This document shows, piece after piece, positions 8,238-15,676 of a stretch of 15,676 nucleotides of DNA. A model generated the notes under the pieces. That model made no database searches. It saw nothing but the letters and a program-made list of their open reading frames with translations, and was not told the origin of the DNA. The position numbers were made by a program, and so were the translations under genes. This DNA comes from Thalassiosira profunda (taxonomy: Eukaryota > Bacillariophyta > Thalassiosirophyceae > Thalassiosirales > Thalassiosiraceae), in NCBI GenBank assembly GCA_036939355.1, contig JALLAP010000485.1, positions 1 through 15,676 of the forward strand, given 5' to 3'. Within the stretch, counting starts at the first letter, position 1. Each line of letters opens with the position of its first letter.

Positions 8238-9968
8238 CTAGTCGCAGGTGCCGCAGGTCTTGACGCAGTAGTCGCTGACGAGCAGGGAGGCATCCCCGTC
8301 CGCGCCGCCCGCGGGCTGGGCGCACAGGCCCCGGAGGTAGCTGGGGAATGCGGCGAGCTGCGCCATCTCGTCGCACCGCACGCCGACGGAGTTGACGAAG
8401 GCGGGATCGTCGGCGCAGGGCAGGGACGACGAGGCGGCCGATTCCGCAGGTGCTTCAGCTGGAGCCTCTGCCGCTGGCGCCTCTGCGGCAGGCTTTTCCA
8501 CGGGTGCTTCTGCCGCCGGCTCGGCATACGATGGCGCCTCCGCTGCGGGAACCTCCGCTGCGGGAGGTTCGACCGTGGGCTCCGGACGAGGCGCAGGCTT
8601 GTTCTCGGCCACGGCCGGTGTTTCTGCAGCCGGTGCTTTGGCCGCCATCGGCCCCTCGGCCACCGGAACTTCAGCCACGGGCTCTGGCCGAGGCGCCGGC
8701 TTCTCCTCCACCGGTGGCGCCTCAACCACCGGAACTTCTGCAACCGGTTCAGCCGGCTCCGGCGCCGCCACTGCAGGAGCATTCGGCTTCTCCGTCCCGT
8801 TCCCATCCTCGCACAACCCGCACGACCGCGGACAAAAGTCGCCGATCGACAGCAGCTGCCCCAGCGCCTCGCCGCACCGTTCCGTCAGCACGGGCGATCG
8901 CGGGATGCCCCCCACGTAGTTCTCGCAAGTCTTGCCCTCAAAGACGAACGTGGCATCGTCCGCGCACGCCTCCTCCGCGACCTCCCCCGCGTGCAACTCC
9001 TGCAGCGCCGCCTCCTCCTCCGCCTCCCCGGCAAGGCCCGCGTCGAGGGCGCCCTCGGAAATGTCCTCCTCGAGCATGGCGAGTTCCTCGCTGCTCCCCA
9101 TCACCTCCACCCTCTGCACGTCGGCTTCGAACTCCCGCGCCTCGGCCTCCTTCTTCTTCTCGGCCTCCGCTTCGCCGTCCAACTGGGCAGCGTACCCCGT
9201 CTGCTCCATCTTTGCCCATTTGCCGTCGCCGCACAGCCCGCAGGACTTGCGACAAAAATGCTTGAGCAGGAGCTCCTCCCCGTCGTTGTCGACGATGCCG
9301 GTGCCCTGGGCGCACCGCGCCTGGTGGAGGGGGATGCGTCCCACCCGTTCGACGAAGGTGGCGCACGTCTTGAGGTTGGCGTGGACGAAGCGGGCGTCGT
9401 CTTCGCACTCGTCGGTGGGCTGGGGAAGGTGCGTCGACGGGGCCGGCTTGGATGTATCCCCTCCGTCGGCGGAGCCCGGCGTCGGAGTTTCGTGCGAAGG
9501 CATTGCAGTTGCATCGAGAGACTTGGGTTGCGCATACGAAGGCTGGCTGGGCGGCGGGCTGGCGTCCTTGCCCCAGCCCCACAGTCCGCGATGTGGCGAA
9601 TCTCCCGGGGCGTCGCCCGGGCCAGGAACGCCGCGCAGCGCCCTCGGTGCATCCACTGGCGAGGATGCCTGCCAGTGCGCACGATGCTTGCGCCCACCGA
9701 GCGCCAGCAAGACAAGGGACGCGGCCGCGAGGCCCTTGCCAAAGGGGCGACATGCCCCGCCCGACCGCGGCGGCGGCGGCGGCGCGTGGCAGCGCGCGAG
9801 GGCGTCGAGGGCGGCGGGGGGATCGTTGTGAGGCGGGGACGGCATATTTCCACACGTCGCGGTTTCTGCACGTCGCGGTGCACCCAGCGAGATATCGTCG
9901 ATCGCAGGCGCGCTGGAGGTCGTCGCGCCGAGTTGTGAGGGCGGCAAGCCGTCATCTACCGAGGGCAT
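8238..9968 (-). CDS. Protein with three ShKT-like domains and a Pro/Ala/Glu repeat linker
   Basis: This encodes 576 residues. A short hydrophobic stretch near 79-92 (GLAAASLVLLALGG) after a polar N-terminus may be a signal anchor, placing the rest in the lumen or outside the cell. Three six-cysteine modules lie at about 188-246, 335-386 and 518-575, each beginning C-x-DD-x-x-F and ending C-x3-C-x2-C (FCRKSCGLC, FCPRSCGLC, YCVKTCGTC). This matches the ShKT-like fold, common in algal secreted proteins. Between the first two lies a Glu-rich probable helix (about 258-332), and between the last two a Pro/Ala/Glu repeat. ShKT modules bind channels or accessory surfaces in animals; in algae they are often fused to oxygenases, but no enzyme domain is present here. 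The ATG at 9968 was chosen because codons upstream are antisense to the next gene. Nothing marks it as a toxin. Confidence 0.82.
   Translation of the reverse strand: MPSVDDGLPPSQLGATTSSAPAIDDISLGAPRRAETATCGNMPSPPHNDPPAALDALARCHAPPPPPRSGGACRPFGKGLAAASLVLLALGGRKHRAHWQASSPVDAPRALRGVPGPGDAPGDSPHRGLWGWGKDASPPPSQPSYAQPKSLDATAMPSHETPTPGSADGGDTSKPAPSTHLPQPTDECEDDARFVHANLKTCATFVERVGRIPLHQARCAQGTGIVDNDGEELLLKHFCRKSCGLCGDGKWAKMEQTGYAAQLDGEAEAEKKKEAEAREFEADVQRVEVMGSSEELAMLEEDISEGALDAGLAGEAEEEAALQELHAGEVAEEACADDATFVFEGKTCENYVGGIPRSPVLTERCGEALGQLLSIGDFCPRSCGLCEDGNGTEKPNAPAVAAPEPAEPVAEVPVVEAPPVEEKPAPRPEPVAEVPVAEGPMAAKAPAAETPAVAENKPAPRPEPTVEPPAAEVPAAEAPSYAEPAAEAPVEKPAAEAPAAEAPAEAPAESAASSSLPCADDPAFVNSVGVRCDEMAQLAAFPSYLRGLCAQPAGGADGDASLLVSDYCVKTCGTCD
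8430..8790 (-). repeat. Degenerate Pro/Ala/Glu/Val coding repeat in the ShKT gene
   Basis: About 120 codons encode short units such as PAAEAP, VAEVPV and KPAPRPEP. The unit KPAPRPEP occurs twice, each followed by a VAEVPV- or PAAEVPA-type run, suggesting a larger duplicated block. The plus strand also reads open here purely because of the repetitive GC-rich composition. It is probably an extended linker. Confidence 0.7.
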
Positions 9969-10139
9969 GGCTGGTCCGTTTGCAACGCTTTGGGCGGCCT
10001 CGCTCGCGGATTCGTTCACGAGGGGCTGGTCAAAACGGCAGAGGACGCGTGTCGCTGGGAAAATCGGTTCGCTGACACAAAGAAAAATCTGCGAGATTAG
10101 TACATATCTAAGTATTGTAGAGAAGAGGCCAGAGGCAAC
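9969..10139. promoter_or_regulatory. Divergent spacer between ShKT and SDR genes
   Basis: This 171-bp region separates two divergent start codons. An AT-rich core (about 10080-10122, including TACATATCTAAG) lies 20-60 bp before the plus-strand ATG and could hold core promoter sequence. No named element is certain. Confidence 0.4.
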
Positions 10140-11198
10140 ATGGCCCCTCGCATCCTCGCCCTGTCGATCCTCCTGCACCCCCTCCTCGCCGCGATGGCAA
10201 TGCCCGCGTCCCCTCCGTCCCTCACCGTGTGCGTCACCGGCGCCAACGGCTACCTCGCCTCCCACATCGTCCGACAGCTGTTGCAACAAGGCCACGCCGT
10301 GCACGCGTGCGTGCGAGATGCCGAGAATGCGGCGTCGGTGCAGCACCTGCGGGAGATACCGTCGTCGTCGGCTGGACAGCTGACGCTTTTTTCGACGGGC
10401 GACATGGGCGATGCGTCGCTGGCGGGGCGATATGAACAGCCGCTGACGGGGTGCGATGCAGTCGTCCACGCGGCGACGCCGCTGCGGCCCAAGCTTTCCG
10501 GCGGGGAGTTCGACGGGATGCGCGACATGGTCCAACCGGGCATGGCGGGGACGCAAGAAATGCTCGAGGCCATTCTCAAGTGCCCCTCGGTCAAATGTTT
10601 GGTGCTCACGTCCTCCATGTCGGCCGCCGCGCCGCGGCCGGAGCCGGAGGTGAAGGACGAGACTCACTGGTCCGACGACGCCGCGCAGTTGGCCCGGGGG
10701 AATTATTACGGCTGCGTCAAGACGAGGCAGGAGCGGCTGTGCCGCGAGTTCGTTCGAGAACAGAAGGAGAAGGGAACTCTGCCGAGGGACTTTCGATTCG
10801 CTGCCATTTGTCCAACGATGATCCTCGGTCCGCCCGTGGGCGCCGAAAAAGATGGGTACCTATACACCCCCGCGGGGACGATGGGGTCGCTCCACAAATG
10901 GATGACCGGGGGACGACCCTCGGCGCCCAACGATTCCATGAGCTTTATTGACGTGCAAGATTGCGCGGCGATGCATATTGCGGCCATCGAGAATGGGGAC
11001 GCGGAGGGGCGGTACTTCTCGCCGCTCCTTCAGTGCAGACCCTGCAACGTTGCTTTGCTCTGCCTTCTGTACCTTGATCTCGTCCGTAGGCTCGGCCAGC
11101 TTCAATCCCTCTTCGACTTGGTCGAGCTCGGAGTATTGCACCATCTTTTCTGTTGGGATGCTTTGGGAGACAAAACGCTCTTCGTCTTTGGCTCGTAG
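10140..11198 (+). CDS. Extended SDR, dihydroflavonol/cinnamoyl-CoA reductase-like, with aberrant C-terminus
   Basis: This encodes 352 residues. A hydrophobic N-terminus (RILALSILLHPLLAAMA) looks like a signal peptide, and the ATG context (CAACATGG) is good. The NAD(P)-binding motif TGANGYLAS is at 33-41, a catalytic-type Ser in LTSSMSAA lies near 159-163, and Y190-x3-K194 (YGCVK) completes the SDR active site. CPTMILGPPV and a DVQDCAAMHIAAIE segment are typical of the DFR/CCR-like group, which reduces carbonyl groups with NADPH; the substrate is unknown. The family continues for about 50-60 residues after GRYF with a tryptophan- and proline-containing end. Here, after GRYFS (about codon 296), the frame instead gives a Leu/Cys/Phe-rich tail unlike the family. 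The gene may be C-terminally rearranged, or the true end may involve an intron I could not place. Confidence 0.75.
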   Translation: MAPRILALSILLHPLLAAMAMPASPPSLTVCVTGANGYLASHIVRQLLQQGHAVHACVRDAENAASVQHLREIPSSSAGQLTLFSTGDMGDASLAGRYEQPLTGCDAVVHAATPLRPKLSGGEFDGMRDMVQPGMAGTQEMLEAILKCPSVKCLVLTSSMSAAAPRPEPEVKDETHWSDDAAQLARGNYYGCVKTRQERLCREFVREQKEKGTLPRDFRFAAICPTMILGPPVGAEKDGYLYTPAGTMGSLHKWMTGGRPSAPNDSMSFIDVQDCAAMHIAAIENGDAEGRYFSPLLQCRPCNVALLCLLYLDLVRRLGQLQSLFDLVELGVLHHLFCWDALGDKTLFVFGS

Positions 11199-11405
11199 TG
11201 ATTTGTGTGAGCGCAGCAAACGTTAGAGAACAGGGAAAGCTCACGCCTGGGCTCTGAGGAGCATGACCAGGATCAGCTCACGTCTGGGCTTATGAATCTC
11301 TTGAGCTGTAGAAGAGCAAGACCAGAAGCTTCGCAGGAAGGTGGATCTTTTGGTGAACCCCCGGCCGCCGCCCCGCGCGCACTCGACTCGACAATAGCTA
11401 ACGAT
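11020..11405. other. Disturbed region: SDR tail with coding-like antisense frame, then TerC upstream
   Basis: From about 11200 down to 11030 the minus strand reads about 57 codons without a stop and with ordinary charged protein composition (for example ERFVSQSIPTEK, EEGLKLAEPTDEIK), while the plus-strand SDR tail over the same bases has antisense-like composition. The minus frame has no ATG at its head, and a stop lies just upstream (about 11224-11226). It may be a relic exon of another gene. No family is recognised. Bases 11199-11405 hold no gene and should contain the TerC 5' region. Confidence 0.35.
11238..11290 (+). repeat. Pair of 16-bp imperfect direct repeats
   Basis: AGCTCACGCCTGGGCT at 11238-11253 recurs as AGCTCACGTCTGGGCT at 11275-11290, with one mismatch and a spacing of 37 bp. 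It lies between the odd SDR tail and the TerC start. The meaning is unknown; it may be a small local duplication. Confidence 0.6.
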
Positions 11406-12621
11406 ATGGTGCAGAAGAGAGGCGCGGCGACGGCGCTTTGCGCGGCAGTGCTTATTGCTGGCGCTCGGGCGTTCGTTTCGCCCTGCAGACACATCGATGG
11501 CGGTATTCAGAGTGGAGGTTTTGATGGCGGTAGGGCGTTCGTTTCACCCTTTGCAATTGCAACCTGTAGACGTGGCGGTGGTGTTCAAGGTGGATGTTTT
11601 GATGGCGGTGCGATGGCGCCATCAGCGAATGGTGTTCTGCAGCTGCCGTCCCTCGCATTGCGGGGGACACTGAACGAGTCTATGGAACCCGTCGAGGAAG
11701 ACGCATACGCCGAAGCGATCCAACGGACAATATTCTACATTGCAATCGCAGCTGCATTCGGGGCCTTTTTATGGATGAATGATCCTAGTGAAGGAGAGGA
11801 GTTCTTCGCGGGCTACATTCTTGAAAAGAGCCTTTCGGTCGACAACCTCTTCGTCTTCCTCCTCCTCTTTGACTACTTCAAGGTGCCGGCTCCGTATCAA
11901 GAGCGCATTTTAACGTGGGGCATATACGGAAGTGTAGTCATGAGATCTATTATGATTGGGTTGGGAGCTGCTGCGCTACAGAATGCGCACGAGATACTGC
12001 TGGTGTTTGCGGCCATCCTGATCTACAGTGCAGGGCAGGTACTGTTTGATGTCGAAGACGAGAAAGAGGAGGATTTGAGCGCCAATCCAGTGATCAAGTT
12101 GAGCCGGAACCTGTTTCCATCGACGGATTCATACGATGGCGATCGCTTCTTCACTTTTGAGGATGGGGTCAAGAAGGCAACGCCTTTGTTCATCTGTATG
12201 GTTGCCGTCGAATTGAGCGATGTGGTGTTTGCAGTCGATTCGATCCCTGCAGTCTTTGGAGTCACAGAGAACCCTCTGATTGTGTTCTCGTCCAACATGT
12301 TCGCAATACTGTGAGTCTATTCATCCTCGTCGTGTCTGCCGGTTATTTCTCGTCCTGATTTTCATTTCTCACATGATGTGTTCATCACTCAATCAATGAA
12401 GCGGCTTACGGAGCCTGTACCCTATATTGAGCAAGGCCGCAACCGACCTGAAGTACCTTGAGCCTGCGGTCGCGGTGATACTTGCCTTCATCGGAGGCAA
12501 GATGATTGGAGAGTATTTTGGATATGGCATTTCGACCGAGGTTGCATTGGCTGTGATTGTCTCGTTACTTGCATCTGGAGTTGCTCTCTCGCTGCGTGAA
12601 AAGCAAGATGGCAACGAGTAA
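11406..12621 (+). CDS. TerC-family integral membrane protein, plastid-targeted (two exons)
   Basis: Exon 1 is 11406-12310 and exon 2 is 12402-12621; the 91-bp intron begins GTGAGT and ends AATGAAG, joining FAIL to GLRSLYPILSKAA. The product has 374 residues. The N-terminus is a signal peptide ending GARA, followed by FVSP (A22/F23), matching the diatom ASAFAP bipartite plastid presequence. An upstream in-frame ATG at 11292 would bury that signal, so 11406 is preferred. TerC signatures are clear: EKSLSVDNLFVFLLLF, VELSDVVFAVDSIPAVF with its acidic membrane residues, and LKYLEPAVAVILAFIGGKM. About seven to eight membrane helices are present. Plant plastid TerC is needed for inserting thylakoid membrane proteins, and bacterial relatives handle Mn2+ or tellurite stress. 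The likely location is the thylakoid or another inner plastid membrane. Confidence 0.9.
11467..11611 (+). repeat. In-frame tandem repeat in the TerC plastid presequence
   Basis: GGGCGTTCGTTTC occurs at 11467-11479 and 11533-11545, a period of 66 bp (22 codons). Both units run RAFVSP, then a Gly-rich spacer, then FDGG; the second unit carries about 12 extra bases. A third, degenerate FDGGAMAPS follows. The cleavage-site-like AFVSP motif is therefore present twice. Confidence 0.8.
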
Positions 12622-12724
12622 GCAGCATAGGTAGAGAAGCAAAAGTCCACACATCAGACCGATCAAAGACAAGCAAACATTACTTTAGACCCCCAATGCC
12701 CCTTTGCATCTCCTTGCATCGAAG

Positions 12725-14930
12725 TTACACTGTGTATTGGCAGCACGGAGTTACTCCGTCTGCAACGGCAGCCCTCAACGTCGAGCTCTCATTCAGGTTC
12801 TCTTCTTCGGGAGGCGACTTTAAACTCGCACCGATACCATTCTCGACCTGATCTGGATCGATATATCCGCCGTTCGAATGTTGGTACGAACTCAGCTCCG
12901 TGTTGTTGGAAAGGGTGGTGGTCCTCTCGATGGGCTCGCATCGCGCCGTCTCAGACACTCCGCCGGACTCTATTCTGCTCTTCTTCTCGTCTTTGTGCTT
13001 CACCAGCGAGTCCTGGGCGTTGAATAGCACGTGTCCGACGACCATGCCGCACACGGTGCTTATGAACAGCGGGGCCGAGTAGGTCATGATCACGAGCATG
13101 ATGAAGTAGCCCATCGTCAGCTGCACTCCGTACACCAAGGCCGAGAGGCACAGCCTGCGGGCCCCGGCCGGCAAGGCGTACACGGTCCGGCGCTTCCACA
13201 ACACGAACTCCAGCAGTATCCCAAAGAGGATGGACCCGAGCGCGGCCAGGGTGAATTTGCCGGGGGTGGTCAGCACCCAGGATTGGAAGAGGTAAATCAC
13301 GCAGGTCGTGCCCTGCCAATTGAAGCCGTCCATGTACATGCTCGTCCCGCCGTAGCAGTACTTCTCCTCCATGTCCGGCATGGTCTGCGAGGCAGAGTGG
13401 TCGTGCCCGCCCTGCTGTGTCTCCTTCGCCTCGTAGGGCAACTTGTATCCGGGCACCTCCTTATCGGTCGCCTGCCAGCTCCCGATGCAGTTGGAGTTGT
13501 GGACGAAGCCTCCCTGGCACGGGTCCGTGGCCGTCTTGATCGAGGTATCCTCGGACAAGTTGGACGGATCAAGACAGTACAGAGAGTATCCATCGTTGAC
13601 ATAGTGCTCGGCGTGCTCGGCCTCCGGTATGTCGATGCACTGGCGCCAGCAGAAGAAGTTGGTCTGATTGTTGCACGCTGCCGGGGAGCTGGCGTGTTGG
13701 AGCCGGCGTCGTCCACGACNAGCAGAAGAAGTTGGTCTGATTGTTGCACGCTGCCGGGGAGCTGGCGTGTTGGAGCCGGCGTCGTCCACGACCGCTCGCT
13801 GCAACTCCAGCAGAGAGTGTTGACAATGCGTCCTCGTTGAACGCAGTGGTTCCACACCCGTCCACCGGGGAAGACGGCACGTGAGCGCCGTGCTCATTCA
13901 AGTTGAAGGCGGGCAACGTCTCCCCGTATTTTCCATATTTCACGGGAGACGATGGCGATGGCTCATTGATGGCCATCATCGACGCTGGCAGAAGGTGCAT
14001 CTTTCCGTACCACGTTCTGTGCGTATTTTTCGAGAGGCGCAGCGCATGCGACGCAGCCAGGAAGGGCTCCTGCTGCCCCTCCCGCGCGGGCAGCCAGTAC
14101 TGGGCGCCCGCCCCCATCATGATGACAATCTCGTCTTCCCCGAAAGAGAGTGGTTCGCTTTGCCCTTTCAAGTAGAAAGAAGCGTTGTCCGTTGTGCGAG
14201 AGCGGCAGTCCATCGCGGGGACGAAGGAGAGGAAGAAGCCGGCATCGGTGTGGTAATCCAGCGTGGCGGTTTCCCCCTCTCGCCCACCGCTGATGCTGCC
14301 ACTGTCTCCCCCACCGTTCTCCTCCCCATCTCCCCCTTTGGTATACACATGGAAGTGCTCCAGGTGATTTGTTTCGGAGAGAACGCGGCGGTAGCTCTGG
14401 CGCTCTCCATTCACCTCCCCTCTTTCCCCATCCAGCGCATCCACGAACGCATCCGCCGCATCGGCCACCGCGTCCCGCAAGTCCTCGAACGCCTCGTGGG
14501 CGGCCCGCCCGCACCCCTCCCGCACCCACGACGGAAGTTCTAACGCGTTGTGCTCCTCCCCGCCGAAGCCGACGGTGGCGCTGGCGAGCGTCCGCCGCAC
14601 CGCCCCGTCGGGGAGGGAGATTTGCTGCAGGTCCTGCGGGTGGGATTGCAAAGCGTCCTCAAAGGCGCCGGGATCGAAGGCGGGACAATCGCAAAGGTGG
14701 CCCAGCGCGCGGCGGCGGAGGGCGACAAAATTTTCGCCCGCGGATATGCGAAGGAGGCCGTGAGAGTCGCGGAGGAGGCGGTGCGGGTCGAGGGCGGGGG
14801 CGTCGGACGGGATGGAAGCCGATCGAAGCTGATGGAGGGACAGTCTCGGTGCATCGACCGACGGTGCCGCCAGCGCCGGCGTCGACGCCAGGGCCGCCAC
14901 CATTGCAAACGCCACTTGCAGCGTCGCCAT
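12725..14930 (-). CDS. Ctr copper transporter fused to a DSBH-oxygenase-like N-terminal domain (interrupted by assembly duplication)
   Basis: Two minus frames share the codons of a 72-bp duplicated segment around an N at 13720. Treating duplicate plus N (73 bp) as one extra unit puts both in one frame of 710 codons. The start at 14930 opens a signal peptide (MATLQVAFAMVAALASTPALAA). Residues to about 320 hold LDYHTDAGFFLSFVP (H227, D229), H295 in ASHALRL and R305 in HRTWYGKM, the HxD...H...R order of 2-oxoglutarate/Fe(II) jelly rolls. A Cys-containing stretch (about 400-500) leads to MYMDGFNW, then the Ctr channel: helix 1 near 535-554, helix 2 with MLVIM (M587, M591) and helix 3 with GMVVG (G604, G608). 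These are the Cu(I)-conducting MxxxM and packing GxxxG motifs. The tail is polar and ends CCQYTV. Ctr proteins import Cu(I) as trimers. Whether the oxygenase-like part is active is unknown. Confidence 0.8.
13648..13792. repeat. Perfect 72-bp direct duplication around a single N (assembly join)
   Basis: Bases 13648-13719 and 13721-13792 are identical, both beginning AGCAGAAGAAGTTGG and ending CGTCCACGAC, with the ambiguous base at 13720 between them. Identical sequence on both sides of an N is the usual sign of two contig ends that overlap but were placed side by side. The extra 73 bp shifts the frame of the Ctr fusion gene. Confidence 0.9.
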
Positions 14931-15440
14931 GGTGGGATTTATGGGACGACGCCGACGGATCGGCCGCCTGTTGCTTCCCGGGCGGTCTTGATCGGCTGCT
15001 CTTGTCGCCGCCGAAAGTTGCTCGGGTTTCTTTTTGTGTGGAGACATGCGACATTTAGTGCCGAGCGAAGCGACACATACCCAAGGCCTCCACTCGGGCA
15101 GCCCCTCTTGCTTGGCGGGCCATTTCATTGAATCCCTCCTTGACACATCTCCCTCTACTCTGTTCGCGGCAGGTGGGCAGCTTTGTGCTCGTTGTAGCAA
15201 TCTGACCATTATTTTTATACACAAACAGGTCTAGGCCAGGCGGTAAAGGGCATGTGCCACCCAAATCTCCAGGACTTGGGCGGGATGGGGTGAGTGCAAC
15301 CGCGCTTCAGGGAATTGGAAAGATTCTTTTCAGGCGCCTCTCGAGGGAACTCGCCTTGCCTTTCCATAGGCCATTCACAGAAATGTCCGCTCAGCATCCT
15401 TGATGCCCCCCATTGATTTGCCCAAGCTCGAACGTTTGTT
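14931..15440. promoter_or_regulatory. Region upstream of the Ctr fusion gene
   Basis: This 510-bp region lies between the Ctr fusion start and the stop of the right-edge gene, which has the same orientation. It should hold the 3' UTR of the latter and the promoter and 5' UTR of the former. The Ctr frame stays open upstream of 14930 but encodes Arg/Pro-rich sequence without recognisable content. No other gene, repeat or RNA is seen. Confidence 0.35.
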
Positions 15441-15676
15441 TCAATTGTTGGGGTCGAAGCCTTCGTTCACAAGCTCGGCGGTGATCTTCCACTTCCCCTC
15501 GCCACGATGCTTCTCCTTCTTGTGCCGCAGCGACTTGTCTTGCGATTCCTTCGACAGCGACTCCAAGGCCAGGAACGACGCCTCGACGTTCATCTCGCCC
15601 ACCCCCCGCACCAGGAGCAGCGTGTATTGGAATGTCAGGAGCCACATGGTGTCGAAATCGTGGCCCTTGTATTTTT
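15441..15676 (-). CDS. C-terminal end of an unknown protein (5' part off the window)
   Basis: The frame is open from the right edge to a TGA at 15441-15443, giving 77 codons. It reads KYKGHDFDTMWLLTFQYTLL near the edge and ends WKITAELVNEGFDPNN. One short hydrophobic segment (MWLLTFQYTLLLV) is followed by a charged, helical, lysine-rich stretch (SKESQDKSLRHKKEKHRGEG). The amino-acid mix looks like real coding sequence, and the frame continues past the only ATG to the edge, so the start is probably outside. I do not recognise the family. Confidence 0.5.
   Translation of the reverse strand, partial: KYKGHDFDTMWLLTFQYTLLLVRGVGEMNVEASFLALESLSKESQDKSLRHKKEKHRGEGKWKITAELVNEGFDPNN

Noticed and set aside
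8392..9938. Plus-strand open frames antisense to the ShKT gene
   Set aside because: They follow the GC-rich repeat and show no domain; the minus frame has three cysteine modules with regular spacing.
9969..10667. Upstream extension of the ShKT open frame through the SDR gene
   Set aside because: The extension is antisense to the conserved NAD(P)-binding region of the SDR, and no ATG occurs in the spacer between them.
11292..11405. Longer TerC start at 11292
   Set aside because: It would add 38 residues before the signal peptide and hide the plastid presequence; 11406 gives a proper signal peptide directly followed by AFVSP.
13031..13840. Plus-strand open frame of about 270 codons
   Set aside because: It is antisense to the Ctr channel, where the minus frame has clear membrane helices and Ctr motifs.
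1..15676. CRISPR arrays, insertion sequences, prophage or bacterial operons
   Set aside because: No spaced repeats, transposase motifs or prokaryotic gene layout were found; spliced genes and targeting sequences show a eukaryotic nuclear locus.

Overview
The window looks like nuclear DNA of a stramenopile alga, most likely a centric diatom of the Thalassiosira type. The evidence is short GT-AG introns (71 to 117 bp), closely packed genes on both strands, MYND-finger proteins of a kind I remember as expanded in diatoms, a plastid presequence with an AFVSP motif resembling the diatom ASAFAP signal, and ShKT-type cysteine domains. The species is an inference; no search was possible.

Layout, left to right. 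A PTEN-like phosphatase gene runs off the left edge (minus, up to 652). A twin-CX9C mitochondrial protein resembling CMC4 follows (plus, 1078-1305). Next is a divergent pair of paralogous two-exon MYND-finger genes (minus 1333-2249 and plus 2425-3209). A small alanine-rich helical protein (minus 3265-3873) shares a 101-bp spacer with a spinster-like MFS transporter (plus 3975-5947). A Pro/Gly/His/Tyr-rich probable nuclear protein with a compact CCHC motif (plus 6428-8137) converges on a protein with three ShKT-like domains (minus 8238-9968). That gene is divergent from a dihydroflavonol-reductase-like SDR with an abnormal C-terminus (plus 10140-11198). A plastid-targeted TerC protein (plus 11406-12621) converges on a Ctr copper transporter (minus 12725-14930). 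The end of an unknown gene enters from the right edge (minus 15441-15676).

The most notable object is the Ctr gene. A perfect 72-bp duplication flanks a single N at 13720 and breaks it into two reading frames. Counting the duplicate and the N as one extra 73-bp unit makes the gene one open frame of about 710 codons. That frame encodes a signal peptide, a large lumenal or extracellular domain with an HxD...H...R pattern like 2-oxoglutarate/Fe(II) oxygenases, and a complete three-helix Ctr channel.

The genes do not form one pathway. They look like a typical compact algal neighbourhood, with several divergent pairs that may share promoters (2250-2424, 3874-3974, 9969-10139). Themes present are membrane transport (MFS, Ctr, TerC), organelle biogenesis (CMC4, TerC) and lineage-specific proteins (MYND, ShKT, Pro/Gly-rich).
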